DNA from: Heterostelium album PN500
Taxonomy: Eukaryota; Evosea; Eumycetozoa; Acytosteliales; Acytosteliaceae
DNA length: 64,000 nt
Assembly: GCF_000004825.1 (NCBI RefSeq)
Contig: NW_008805070.1
Location: 124,001 to 188,000, forward strand
Direction: 5' to 3'
Part shown: positions 11,342-21,200 of the stretch, in pieces
How positions within the stretch are numbered: the stretch's first letter is position 1
How the letters are laid out: each line of letters begins with the position of its first letter
Notes under the pieces: model-generated
Databases searched by the model: none
Seen by the model: the letters and a program-made list of their open reading frames with translations, nothing else
Told to the model about the DNA's origin: nothing
Position numbers and translations under genes: made by a program

Positions 11342-11776
11342 ATGGATAATAAAAAGAGAGCACAAACGGAGGAATTTTTTACAGATTGCGCTCAACGCAA
11401 GAAGCAAAGAATCAAAGAATATTGGAGTCCTTTTAATGAGGTATATACAATATTATTTTATATTTAAATTAAATTAAATTTTTATTAATAATAATTTTCG
11501 AAATCTGCAGTGGATAGCCAACAACTTTGAATTCGTTAAAGATGCCACAAACAACAGATCTGAACTAATCACTAGCGAAGATTTTTGTAAATTACTTTCA
11601 CAACAAGATGGCTTTCAACCATATTTAGATAAACATGTAACAAATCAAGAAGTCGTTTTAGCTCAACACACTTTTAAAAGCTTAAACCATATTTTTGGAA
11701 TGGGATCTTTCAAATATATACGAGATTCGAAAAAGATCAAACCATGGTACTTTCCTTTAAAAGTAGGTATAGGTAA
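11342..11776 (+). CDS. 5' reading frame of the transposon
   Basis: Exon 11342-11440 starts MDNKKRAQTEEFF and is joined in phase over a 70-bp intron (11441-11510, ending CTGCAG) to an exon starting WIANNFEFVKD at 11511. The frame stays open to a stop at 11774-11776, about 120 residues in total. Several GT sites near 11763-11773 could splice it to the transposase exon beginning near 12193, making this the N-terminus of the transposase; the exact junction cannot be fixed by eye. The first exon is Lys/Arg-rich (RKKQRIKEYW), suggesting nuclear import or DNA binding. Confidence 0.45.
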
Positions 11777-11893
11777 TTAAAAGACACTATAGTATCTTAC
11801 TAATATTTTCAAACATTCTTGTTTCTATTATCTTTTATTGTTGTGGTTCAAAGATTAGATCAGATTCTAAATTAAAGAATGAAACAAACGATC

Positions 11894-12090
11894 AAAAGAA
11901 TATTTTGTAAGCAAAAGATATTTTGAAGTTCACAGTTAGCAGATCAAATGCTAACCGAGAACACAAAAGAATATTTTGTTTTTCACGCATCTTGCAGTTC
12001 AATTGCTAACTGAGAACACAAAAGAATATTTTGAAGTTCACAGTTAGCAGATCAAATGCTAACTGAGAACACAAAAGAATATTTTGAAGT
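11894..12090 (+). repeat. Tandem hairpin repeats, about 55-bp unit
   Basis: At least three imperfect copies of a unit that begins AAAAGAATATTTTG and continues through GAAGTTCACAGTTAGCAG and AAATGCTAACTGAGAACAC. Each full unit carries an inverted repeat, GTTAGCA then TGCTAAC separated by 7 bases, so each can fold into a small hairpin. A degenerate copy follows to about 12150. The array lies between the two reading frames of the transposon, in sequence that is probably intronic. Confidence 0.8.
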
Positions 12091-12192
12091 TCACAATTAG
12101 CTGATCAATGAGCTGTGAATGTAAGAGCAGCAAAAGATTATTTTGTCATATTGGTTCAATTTTTCTGATTTCTAATGCACATTTTTATCCAG

Positions 12193-14274
12193 AATAAATA
12201 ATTATGAAAATGATATATCATTTGAAGATAGTGGAGACTATCCAGATTGTACACAGGTTGAGGCCTTTGATGGTCCATGTGGTATGGAGCAAGATATTGG
12301 TTCACATTTCAACCATATTCCAGATTGTACACAGGTTGAAGCCTTTGATGGTCCATGTGGTATGGAGCAAGATATTGGTTCACATTTCAAACCAAACAGT
12401 AAAGTTCAGCTCAACAATATTTATGATATGAATACAACATCGACAACAACATCGACAACAACATCGACAACAACATCGACAACAACATCGACAGCAACAT
12501 CTACAATAACGTCGACAACAACAACGACAATAAGCGGAAAGTCAAATCAGATAACAACCACTACAACTACCACCACAACCAATTCTGATAGAGTTCTAAA
12601 AATGAGAGTTGAGGAATTGGAGGAGCAACTAAATTTTCTTAAAGGTGAACTCGAGAAGAAGAAAATAATACCTCCTTTTAAGCAACTGCCATTAGGCAAG
12701 CCCAGATATACTCAGAATATGACCAATAAAGATGGTTTGTTATATCGTCTGGACTACACCGTAAGTAATTTAATTTATAATTCTGTCAACAACAATAATA
12801 ACATTTTTATTTTTAGGGTATTGTAAAATATGATTTGAGCAAAATCAATGAAACTGACCTTGACCTTATCATTTTGTGGGCAAACCAAATATTTCCTAAA
12901 GTTTCAGATTCTCAACCGAGAAAGATTGGAGTTAGGAATCCTACAAACAGTATCAGTAAAGCAGACCCAATTTCTCATTTTTGCCAAGGTCTGGAGTATC
13001 CAGAATATATTAAGATGGCATGCTTGATTTATGGTCCTTATATTTCTTCCCAAGCTGGTATTTATGGATTATATTCTAATGGAAATTACTTCGCTTGCCC
13101 CAAAGATACAACTACTATAAACAGACTATACAAAGGAATCGCCAGATGCGATCATTGTTCCCAAATGTCGAAAATAATATATGACCGGTTGCAAAAGATT
13201 AAGGCCAATAATGACAACATACTGGAGATTGACTATGGAGGTGATGGTGCCGAGAATGAGAATAACATTGATGATGGTAAAGGGCCATTACCAAAGCTGG
13301 TAGAGAGGATGGTGGAATTATACCCTGAAATCAAACAATCATTCTGGTATCATTATATGGAAGAGAGTTGTCTGCACATCTTAAGTGGTCCAGGTGGTCA
13401 CAAATGGTCATCCGAAATCATAGGATTTGCAACCACTTTAAGGTTCATTGCTGGAGAAGGTGCCATTCATTTTCTGCAAGGTGGAGCTGCTGAAAAGCAA
13501 AATCGTCGTATTGTTTACGATAAATCCAGAGTGGCATTGCCAATGCCCTCAATATCGACAATTAAAAACCATCTGCCACCAGTCAAATACTATTCAGATG
13601 TGGTAATAGATGACTCTTTGTTGCCAGCCCTACGAATATTTGTAGAAAAACATAAGCATTATGGTTTGGCTATGGATGAAATAGAGATATCAGCAGGAGC
13701 TACTTATGACCAGCACAGTTGTCAAGTGGTTGGGATTGCCAAGGAACCAATAACAGCTGATAATATTAGTAAATATGAAGCAATGTCTAAAGATGAAATC
13801 TATCCTCGGTTCGCATCAAAGATCATGAAATATAGCCTATTATCAATAATCGAAGGAGTTGCTTTTCCGCTTTGCTCATTGCCAACCTCGAAGGTAGATT
13901 CCAATGATGTTACTCAATTTACACTCAAAATTATCGAAGAGTTGAAGTGTGTCAACCTCCATGTGGTCATGACATCGACAGATGGGTGTGAAATTGGCGA
14001 TTTCTCCTTCACAATGGATAGCAAAGGAGTGTTCCACATATATGATTATGTTCATTTAACAAAAAACCTCCGCAACTATCCATTAAACAAAGTGCTTTAC
14101 GAACCTATTCCATTAGATGAATCCACTGGCCAACCGAAGGAATTTGCAGACGAAGAAAAGAAACTGAATAGTCATGGCTTTAGTTTAAAGGGTCTGCATA
14201 TTCTATTTGAGACAGATTCTTTACCAGGTATCAGTGACATATTGACTTTTGAAGCATGTCCAAAGGTTATATGA
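12193..14274 (+). CDS. Transposase, N-terminal and catalytic part
   Basis: Exons 12193-12760 and 12817-14274 join in phase (intron GTAAGT to TTTTAG). The first exon has two copies of a 26-residue repeat (78-bp direct repeat starting at 12242 and 12320, PDCTQVEAFDGPCGMEQD), a Thr/Ser run, and a short Glu/Lys/Leu coiled coil. The second has C-x2-C (RCDHCSQM) and the RNase-H-like core: GLAMDEIEISAGATYD (first Asp), VVMTSTDGCEIGDF (second Asp) and HIYDYVHLTKNLRN, as in P-element and THAP9 transposases. The frame ends at 14274 while the rest of the protein continues in the +1 frame from about 14246, so there is a frameshift in the 26-bp overlap, recent or possibly programmed. Confidence 0.7.
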
Positions 14275-16021
14275 TAAAAAGGTTACCGATTATTTGAAGG
14301 AGCAAGCTAACCACCCAGAGCTTGTTCGACTTTCCAGGTACCTATCAGCCATCAGAGAATTTTACGAAATATTCGATAGCCACGAGGATGCAAATCAACA
14401 ACCAATCCCTCTATCCGATAGAATTCAAGAGTTAAAGAGGTTACAAACCTATTTTAAATCAATTAATGGTTTGCCACCTCAGTTTCACAATCATATGGAG
14501 GCTACCATCAATGGACTGTCAAGTCTGGACCAATGGTACAAAAATACATATCCAAATCTTCCACCAATCACAAAGATCTGCCACTTGGGTACCAATTGTG
14601 TTGAATGGTTCTTTTCTACAGTTCGGAGAAAGATATTTAAACCAAACTTCATGAGTTTTTACCAGTACCAAATGGCTGCCCTCCTTGAAATGGTCAAGAA
14701 GCATAACGACGAATCGATTTACAAGCCACATCGGAAGACTTTTAATGTAACTAGAAACTACAACTCAAACCAAGATTTACAATTCACAAATTCCATTTTG
14801 GAATCTCTCCGCCCAAATGAAACCAGAGGAGCAACCACCAAGAAAGATACTGCATCCCAAAGCAAACCATCGGACCAAATGATAGAACGCCTCAAAGCCT
14901 TCTGTAGGAACTATCCATGCATTAAGAGAAGATTAACTTTCAGGCAATCAACATGCAGTATCAATCCAACCATGACCAAAACTACAAGGGGCCATCCATG
15001 TCCAGAGATCCTGTGTCCAAAGGTTTACATTTATACCAAACGCTTTATTTCCCATTTGATGGATGATCATAGATACACTAAAGAGAGAGCCCAGGCCTGT
15101 CTCAATGATACCCCTGTGGAGGTGGATATAGAAGAAATCAGTGGCGTAGATGAAGACTTTCATTTTGACTTTGATCTGCTTCTTTCTTCAAGTAACTTTA
15201 TCCAATTCCAAGCTTCAACCAGCCTACCGGTGTATCCAGACGAAGTCGCCACAAATCTAGAAATCTTGAACCAGTACCAATTAATAGTACCATCTGATAG
15301 TATTTTCGTTGCCCTGGATTTAGAGGCCGCTGGAGATGCTATATGCGAGATAGCTGCCATTGATATGACTACTTCCAAATGTTTCACCTCTATGGTCAAC
15401 CCAGGACCTGGTGCCCCTTTCACATATTGTCCAGTCAGCAGTCAAGAAGTAACCCAACTTCCACACCACTGGAATAGAGTTGGTCAAGCCTTTTACTCAT
15501 GGCTTGAATCATTACGTGATAATGAATCACAAATCATATATCTGGTTGGACACAATATTAAAGGATATGATTTAAATAAGCTACAAAAAGATTCAATTAA
15601 ACATGCAATCGGTACACCAACAAATGTTAGAATCATCGATACTCTTGACAACTTAGACTGGGCAAAGAAACACTACAGGTTTGATAGTAAAAAGCTTCTG
15701 TCATTAGCTGCCATCTACAGCATCTCGAATCCTCACCCACATAGAGCTCTATTCGATGTCATTACAACTATCAAAGTTATCGAAAAACTTTACAATGACC
15801 CAATAAATCCAATCAGCGAAATCAAACCAAAACCAAGTATGTGGTCATATTTATTATTAACCCACGACAGTATGAAAAAGGATCAGAGAAACAAAAGATT
15901 GGATGACAGCGATAGACCACAACCTCCAACATCATCTAAGACTACCAATCCATATCATTGTTCATGTGGCGAACTATTAAAAGGACACAAAGTCAAAGGA
16001 CAATGCCCAAAAAAAATGTAA
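14249..16021 (+). CDS. Transposase C-terminal part with DEDDh exonuclease
   Basis: This frame continues the transposase from about 14246. TNCVEWFFSTVRRKIF near residue 112 supplies the expected catalytic Glu. Near residue 250 is a C2H2-like finger, C-x4-C-x12-H-x4-H (CPEILC then HLMDDH). From about residue 350 comes a DnaQ/ExoIII-type 3'-5' exonuclease: motif I ALDLEAAGDAICEIAA (D-x-E), motif II VGHNIKGYDL, and motif III HRALFDVITT (H-x4-D). The C-terminus ends in a Cys/His knuckle, CSCGELLKGHKVKGQC. The exonuclease residues are intact, so this module has been under selection until recently. Confidence 0.75.
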   Translation: MKHVQRLYDKKVTDYLKEQANHPELVRLSRYLSAIREFYEIFDSHEDANQQPIPLSDRIQELKRLQTYFKSINGLPPQFHNHMEATINGLSSLDQWYKNTYPNLPPITKICHLGTNCVEWFFSTVRRKIFKPNFMSFYQYQMAALLEMVKKHNDESIYKPHRKTFNVTRNYNSNQDLQFTNSILESLRPNETRGATTKKDTASQSKPSDQMIERLKAFCRNYPCIKRRLTFRQSTCSINPTMTKTTRGHPCPEILCPKVYIYTKRFISHLMDDHRYTKERAQACLNDTPVEVDIEEISGVDEDFHFDFDLLLSSSNFIQFQASTSLPVYPDEVATNLEILNQYQLIVPSDSIFVALDLEAAGDAICEIAAIDMTTSKCFTSMVNPGPGAPFTYCPVSSQEVTQLPHHWNRVGQAFYSWLESLRDNESQIIYLVGHNIKGYDLNKLQKDSIKHAIGTPTNVRIIDTLDNLDWAKKHYRFDSKKLLSLAAIYSISNPHPHRALFDVITTIKVIEKLYNDPINPISEIKPKPSMWSYLLLTHDSMKKDQRNKRLDDSDRPQPPTSSKTTNPYHCSCGELLKGHKVKGQCPKKM

Positions 16022-16567
16022 ATTAACAATTTTTTTTCCCGCTTGCAAATTTATTTTTAAATAAAATTGAATTAACACATCCCATAAAAAATAATTTTTT
16101 GAGCATCTTACGCGTGGTGTGGGTAAAATAACCCACAGCTGGCTACCTACCAAAATTAATAATAATAATAGTTTTAACAAACTTTTGCAATTGTATTGAT
16201 ATCATGTTCATTGAATTGTCAAATTCTTTTGCAGAATAGAAAAAATTTCTGACTTAAAATTTAAGATGGTCATCGCATTGGATAGATATTTTTCAAAACA
16301 AAAAAATTGTTGTATTGCACACTTTTTTTATATTAGGATGGATGATGGTTTTTTGGGTGATTAATATCTAATACCCACACTTTGATTGAATAGAATAAAA
16401 TAAATAATAAAATAAAATAAAAAACAATATTAAAAATCATTTTATATTCATCATCATCATCATCATTATTTTATTTTAATTTTAAAAGTAGTAGTAGTAT
16501 AAATAATTATTTGTATATTATTTGATTTTTAAAAAAGATATATATAATATAACATAACATCAGCAAA
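16022..16567. other. Intergenic, 3' flank of transposon
   Basis: A+T-rich spacer. A 20-bp hairpin, TGTGGGT and ACCCACA around a 6-base loop, lies at about 16118-16137 and may belong to the transposon end. A related TACCCACAC occurs near 16373. The rest is promoter for the gene at 16568, with ATC microsatellite near 16450. Confidence 0.45.
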
Positions 16568-17520
16568 ATGGCAACATTAATTGACAATAGATATGGTAAA
16601 GCAAAGGTTAGAGTATTAAAAGTAAATAAGAATAAGGACTATCACACGGTATTCGATTTGGATTGCTGTGTTTTGTTGCAAGGACAATTCGAGGAGACCT
16701 ACTTGACTGGAAACAACGAGCGTGTCGTTGCCACCGATTCCATCAAGAACACCGTCTACCTGCTCGCGCAAAAGGAGAACTTCAAATCGGCCGAAGACTT
16801 TGGCATCATCTTGGGTAAGCATTTCCTGGCGACCTACTCGTGGGTGTCGCACGTACACGCCACCTTCCGTGAGAATCAATGGGACCGTATGAAGTCGAGC
16901 TACGAGAAGAAGGAGCACGACCACTCGTTCGTGCGTGCACGCGAGATCCACACTGCCTCGGTGGTATCGATGCGTGGACGTCCACCACAAGTGAAATCCG
17001 GTATTCAAGACCTGCTCATTATGAAGACAACCGGCAGTGGATTCGAGAACTTCTACCGCGATCAATACACCACCCTACCAGAGACCAAAGACCGTGTATT
17101 CGCTACCATGGTAACAGCGGAGTGGACCTTTAACACCACCGACAATGTCAACTACCCACACATCTACCAGGAGTTCAAAAACTCGGTATTCGACATCTTC
17201 TCATTGCAATACTCAAAGTCTGTACAAGAGACACTCTATCTCATTGGAAAGACTGCAATTGAAAGATGTAAAGAAATTGGTAAGTAGAGTAGTAGTTTAA
17301 TCTATTTTGATAAACAAATAAACATACAAACAAACAAGCAAAACTAACCTACCATTCATTTCTTTTAGATGAAATCAACTTATCACTACCAAACAAACAT
17401 GCATTTGGCTTTGATTTCGCTAAACTCAAGACAAAGAATGAGAACAATACATTCCAACCAGTTGAAGAGCCATCCGGTCTAATTGAAGGTACAGTCAAGA
17501 GATTGAATGCTAAATTCTAA
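16568..17520 (+). CDS. uox: Urate oxidase (uricase)
   Basis: Two exons, 16568-17279 and 17369-17520, encode 287 residues, close to the usual 300. The family's catalytic residues are visible: Lys in YGKAKVRVLKV, Thr in VVATDSIKNTVY and His in PNKHAFGFD. HFLATYSWVSHVHATF, the uricase signature, and the duplicated T-fold half SGIQDLLIMKTTGSGFENFY are also present. It oxidises urate to 5-hydroxyisourate in purine catabolism, normally in peroxisomes. The C-terminus is NAKF, lacking a canonical SKL-type PTS1, so targeting may be weak or altered. Exonic G+C is clearly higher than in the flanks. Confidence 0.95.
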
Positions 17521-17677
17521 AAAAGAAAATGAAAATGAACAAACAAAACAAAACTAAACTAATAAGTAAAAGTTTAAAGTTTTAAAATATATATATGTAA
17601 TAAAAATATAAAAGTAAATAATATTGTAAAGTTTAAAGATTTTATTGGTTTTCTTAAGGAGGATGATAGATAGAGAT

Positions 17678-19105
17678 TTATCTTCTATCTCTATCTCTAT
17701 CGTATCTATCTCTGCTTCTGTCTCTGCTTCTATCTCTATCTCTATCTCTATCTCTGCTACTTCTTCGATAGTCTCTATCTCTATCTCTGTCTCTGTCTCT
17801 TTCATAGTCACGATCGCGATCACGATCATAATCTCTATCTCTATATCTATCTCTGCTTCTACTTCTGTCTCTTCTATCGCCTCTATCTCTACTTCTACTT
17901 CTATCACGTGCTCTTCTATCTCTATCGTAGTCATCGTGATATCTATCTCTTCTACTACCACTATCGTATCTATCACGATATCTATCTCTTTCATAATCTC
18001 TATCTCTATATCTATCTCTATCTCTATCTCTGTCTCTTTCTCTTTCTCTTTCCCTTTCTCTTTCTTTTTCTCTATCTCTTTCTCTGTCTCTTTCTCTTTC
18101 ACTACGATCTCTTCTCAAATCTCTGTCATCTCTTTCTTTTTCTTTCTCACCACCATCACCATTACTATTACTATTATTGTTATCACCACCATTTCCATTT
18201 TCATCTTTAATATTTGTCACATTTTGAGCTTGAGAAGTAGTATCATCTGATGACGATGATGATGATGATGATGCAGGTTTCTCAGAGACATCGAATCTTC
18301 TATATTTTCTATCTCGTTGTTGCTGTGAGTTGTCAGCACCAATCGAATCCTCTGTTTCTCTCCTCTTTGAACTCAATCCATAGTTGGTAGTGGTAGCTGT
18401 TGTTGGTGGTAGATGTTGATTGCCATCGACTCTACTCATGTTACCCATCTTTTGTTTCGCTCTTTCAAGACCCTCTTTGATTCTGTTCTCCTCTGCAGCG
18501 ATCTGCTCAGACATCACCTGTAGATCCTTCAAAAACTCCTCGGGGACACCAATCTCTGTGGTCTGTGCTTCCAGCAACAGACTCCAAAGCTTATCCATGA
18601 ACTTCTCGGTATCATCCGCCAAGAATCCAGTGATATTGATCTGAATAATCTTTGGATCCGGAGATTCCTATAACATTGTAAAATATTCATATTAATAAAC
18701 TAAACCATTTTGCAAGTAAGTTCTCTTTGTCTTTGTTTTTTTTTTCAACCTACACCTTCTAATAAACCATATATATAATCAACTAATACGTCATCTTCGA
18801 ATTTCAAGAGTGATTCTATTTCTTTTGCCATCCACTTTCTAAAAATAGGTAAATTAACTTTAGTTATATCAACTTTTTGCGAAAAATGAGGTGGAAACTT
18901 CTTGCCTTTAAGCAATTTCTTCTCCTTATCAGAGAATCTATTGTCTTGTTCCGCTGATGTACCCTATATACATTACACATATTTAGAATGATAATGTAAA
19001 TTTATTTATAAAGATAAAAAGATAAAGTTAGTTATAATACCTATATTTATAAAAATTAATATATAAATATTTTATACAAACACGAAAGAATCCACCAGAA
19101 TCCAT
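17678..19105 (-). CDS. srrm1: SRRM1/SRm160 homologue, PWI and RS domains
   Basis: Three exons: 19105-19082, 18963-18754 and 18667-17678 (407 residues). The start MDSGGFFRGTSAEQDNRFSD is almost identical to the human SRRM1 N-terminus. The PWI fold follows: LPIFRKWMAKEIESLLKFED and PDPKIIQINITGFL. Residues 90-160 are Ser/Asn-rich, and the C-terminal 230 residues are RD/RE/RS dipeptide repeats. SRRM1 is a splicing coactivator that links SR proteins, snRNPs and the exon junction complex. The GTAGGT donor at 18753 is chosen because the nearer GTGTAG breaks the frame. Its 3' end converges on uricase with 157 bp between. Confidence 0.93.
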
Positions 19106-19367
19106 TATTATATATATAAATAGATTAGTTTAGTTTGGTGTTAACTGTCACTATGACTATTTTTTTTCAGTTAACAAAAAATTTTCAAAAATTTCAAAAA
19201 AAAATTCAAATTTTGGTGGTGTATGTATGTTCAAGAACTGCATAATTTAAATAGATATTGAGAGATCTCTCTCGGTTTATTGATTTATTTATTAATAATA
19301 TTTGAATCATCTTGAAGAACAATTATTATTATTTTACATTATTTATTTATTTATTTATTTATCAATT

Positions 19368-20231
19368 TTACTTTTTCTTTTTTGTTGAGTATCTTGCTGT
19401 GAAATCTGTTACCTGTGTAATTGGTGTTGGATTCTAAAATTAAAAAGTAAAATACAATTAGTTTTGATTGTTATAACATTTATGTGTTTTGTTGTGTGTT
19501 TGATTTGAGTTTATAAAAGTACTTACAACTACAGTTACAACGGAACCTTGCCTTATTCTTTGTCTTTCCATTACTATGTTACATAGTCCGTGAATGTTGT
19601 GTGGATCAATGGGAATACCGATGGTTATTTCCAGTTTCTCTGTTATATCATTGACACCTATCTTCTCGGTGTTTCCATTGTTAAGTGTTACTACGGTGGT
19701 ACCTTTATATCGACAATATGCAATGAAAATGGTACGACCAGTCTGATTTACTATACGGACATGCTCAGATGTATGCTTTGAAAGTTCGGTTCTTTGCTCG
19801 ATGGTAGGTCCATTATCGAATGGCGATGAATTGATTACTACTGGTGGTTGATAGAAAACAGGCATGGGACCTGCCATTCCTAGTTGTCCTGGCATTGGTG
19901 CTCCTACAGGTAGTGGTGGTGGTTGATAAAAATGTTGGGGTGGTGGAGATGGTTGCATTCCTGGCATTGTTTGCATTCCAGGTTGTGGATGTGGTGGTGG
20001 CTGATAGAATTGTTGTACAGGTGGTGGTTGATGCATTTGTTGTTGTTGTTGTTGTAATTGTTGATTCTGCATGAATAATAAATACTGTTGGTAATTTGGA
20101 TCGTTTTGTAAATATTGTTGTATTTGCTCTGGAGTTGGTTGTTGTTGTCCATTATTATTATTTGGAACCCCAACTAAACTTGCACTTGAAGGTGCACTCG
20201 GTTGTTGTTGTACATCATTGTTTACCACCAT
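19368..20231 (-). CDS. Pro/Gln-rich protein of unknown function
   Basis: Exons 20231-19527 and 19433-19368 give 256 residues. The N-terminal 130 residues are Gln- and Pro-rich with repeated FYQPPP units and a run of Met-Pro-Gly, a likely disordered region. The conserved-looking C-terminal half (SEHVRIVNQTGRTIFIAYCR, then TVVTLNNGNTEKIGV) alternates beta-strand-like segments and ends in a Lys-rich tail, STKKKK. I do not recognise the fold. The intron (GTAAGT to TTTTAG) is supported because read-through gives an unstructured Asn/His tail instead. Confidence 0.7.
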
Positions 20232-21200
20232 TTTTTTATTATTTATTTATTTATTTATTTTATTAAGAATATGATATGTATGGTTATAACTAAACTTTCA
20301 GAAATCTTAAATTTATATTGATTTCTTTTATATTAAAAATGAAAATCTAAAATAGTTTAAAATGTATTAAAATAAGAATGTTTTGGAAGAAGTATTCTAA
20401 TGATCACTTCTACACACTCAAAAATCCTTTAAAATAAAGTGATTATAAACTCTTCACAAAATGGGTACACCTGATAATCTGACCCAAACAAATCTTTTAC
20501 CAGAGTGGTGTTTTCAAAAAAAGACCTTGCATCTATAACCCCTAAAAAAAAAAAAAAAAAAAAATTAAAAAAGAAAACAAAAAAAGATGATTAGTTTGAT
20601 TATTGCATGCTTGAGACTTATTTATTCTCTATTTGTTAAATATTTATTATATTATCATGAATGAATAGAGAATAAGTTACTTTCAAAGTATAATTTAAAA
20701 TTTGGATCTTTATACTTGTATTGTTAACAATCTATAGAAATTGTTAATTTTTTCAAGAGTAAAATAGTTATACTTATACATTGTTTGATTTGATTAAAAA
20801 AAATCATGTTTTTCAAAATAGTTTCTCTAACATAATAATAATATTGCAGTTTGGTGGTGACAAGATTAATGGTGTAGTTATTTTATCATATGTATACAGC
20901 ATCTTGACAATTTCTCTTTTGGTTTGAGTTGTTGGGTGGAAGATCTGTCTTTTTACTCTTTTTGTTGTGCTCAAAACAAAGAGAATCATTTTCTCACTCT
21001 GTTTTCATCGAATTTAATTTTGCTAATTTCAAAGTTTTTGAGAATTTTTATCAAGTATTTTATGAACAAACAACTTTGCAAAAGATATCCAAATAAAATC
21101 ATGATAATATAAATAGATTGATTGATTATAAAAACAAATTGATCAATTATTTTTATTCATTATTATTTTTGTTTTAGTTTTTTAAAAAAAAAAAAAATAG
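20232..21200. other. Intergenic region, about 970 bp, likely holding exon 1 of the VWA gene
   Basis: Divergent spacer with poly-A runs at about 20548 and 21184. It should hold the first exon of the VIT-VWA gene, which I could not place. One 25-codon frame at 20460-20537 starts MGTPDNLTQTNLLPEW, but nothing ties it to either neighbour. Confidence 0.35.

Larger units (their letters stand above)
11342..16021 (+). mobile_element. P-element/THAP9-like DNA transposon with exonuclease domain
   Basis: A probable DNA transposon covering a 5' two-exon reading frame (11342-11776), a spacer with tandem hairpin repeats, and a long transposase in two overlapping frames (12193-14274, 14249-16021). The transposase has an RNase-H-like acidic triad: LAMDE, TSTDG, then the E of NCVEWFFSTVRR. 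It also has the DYVHLTKNLRN stretch typical of P-element/THAP9 enzymes, a C2H2-like finger and a C-terminal DEDDh exonuclease. I found no convincing terminal inverted repeats or target duplication at either end, so the true ends are unknown; it may be immobile or domesticated. Confidence 0.65.

Noticed and set aside
16070-16150. CCCATAA-like box and hairpin, considered as a DUSE promoter with a class I or snRNA gene
   Set aside because: No matching RNA start or conserved 3' end about 60 bases downstream; more likely transposon flank.
11180-16400. Terminal inverted repeats of the transposon
   Set aside because: Comparing candidate ends (GGTGTCAGATACCCC on the left, ACCCACA-containing hairpins on the right) gave no convincing complementarity.
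17554-18250. Several frames made of Ile/Ser/Arg dipeptides opposite and across the SRRM1 RS domain
   Set aside because: They are other-frame readings of the RD/RE/RS codon repeats.
20460-20537. 25-codon frame MGTPDNLTQTNLLPEW as first exon of the VIT-VWA gene
   Set aside because: No donor in the phase needed by the acceptor at 21200, and no family link.
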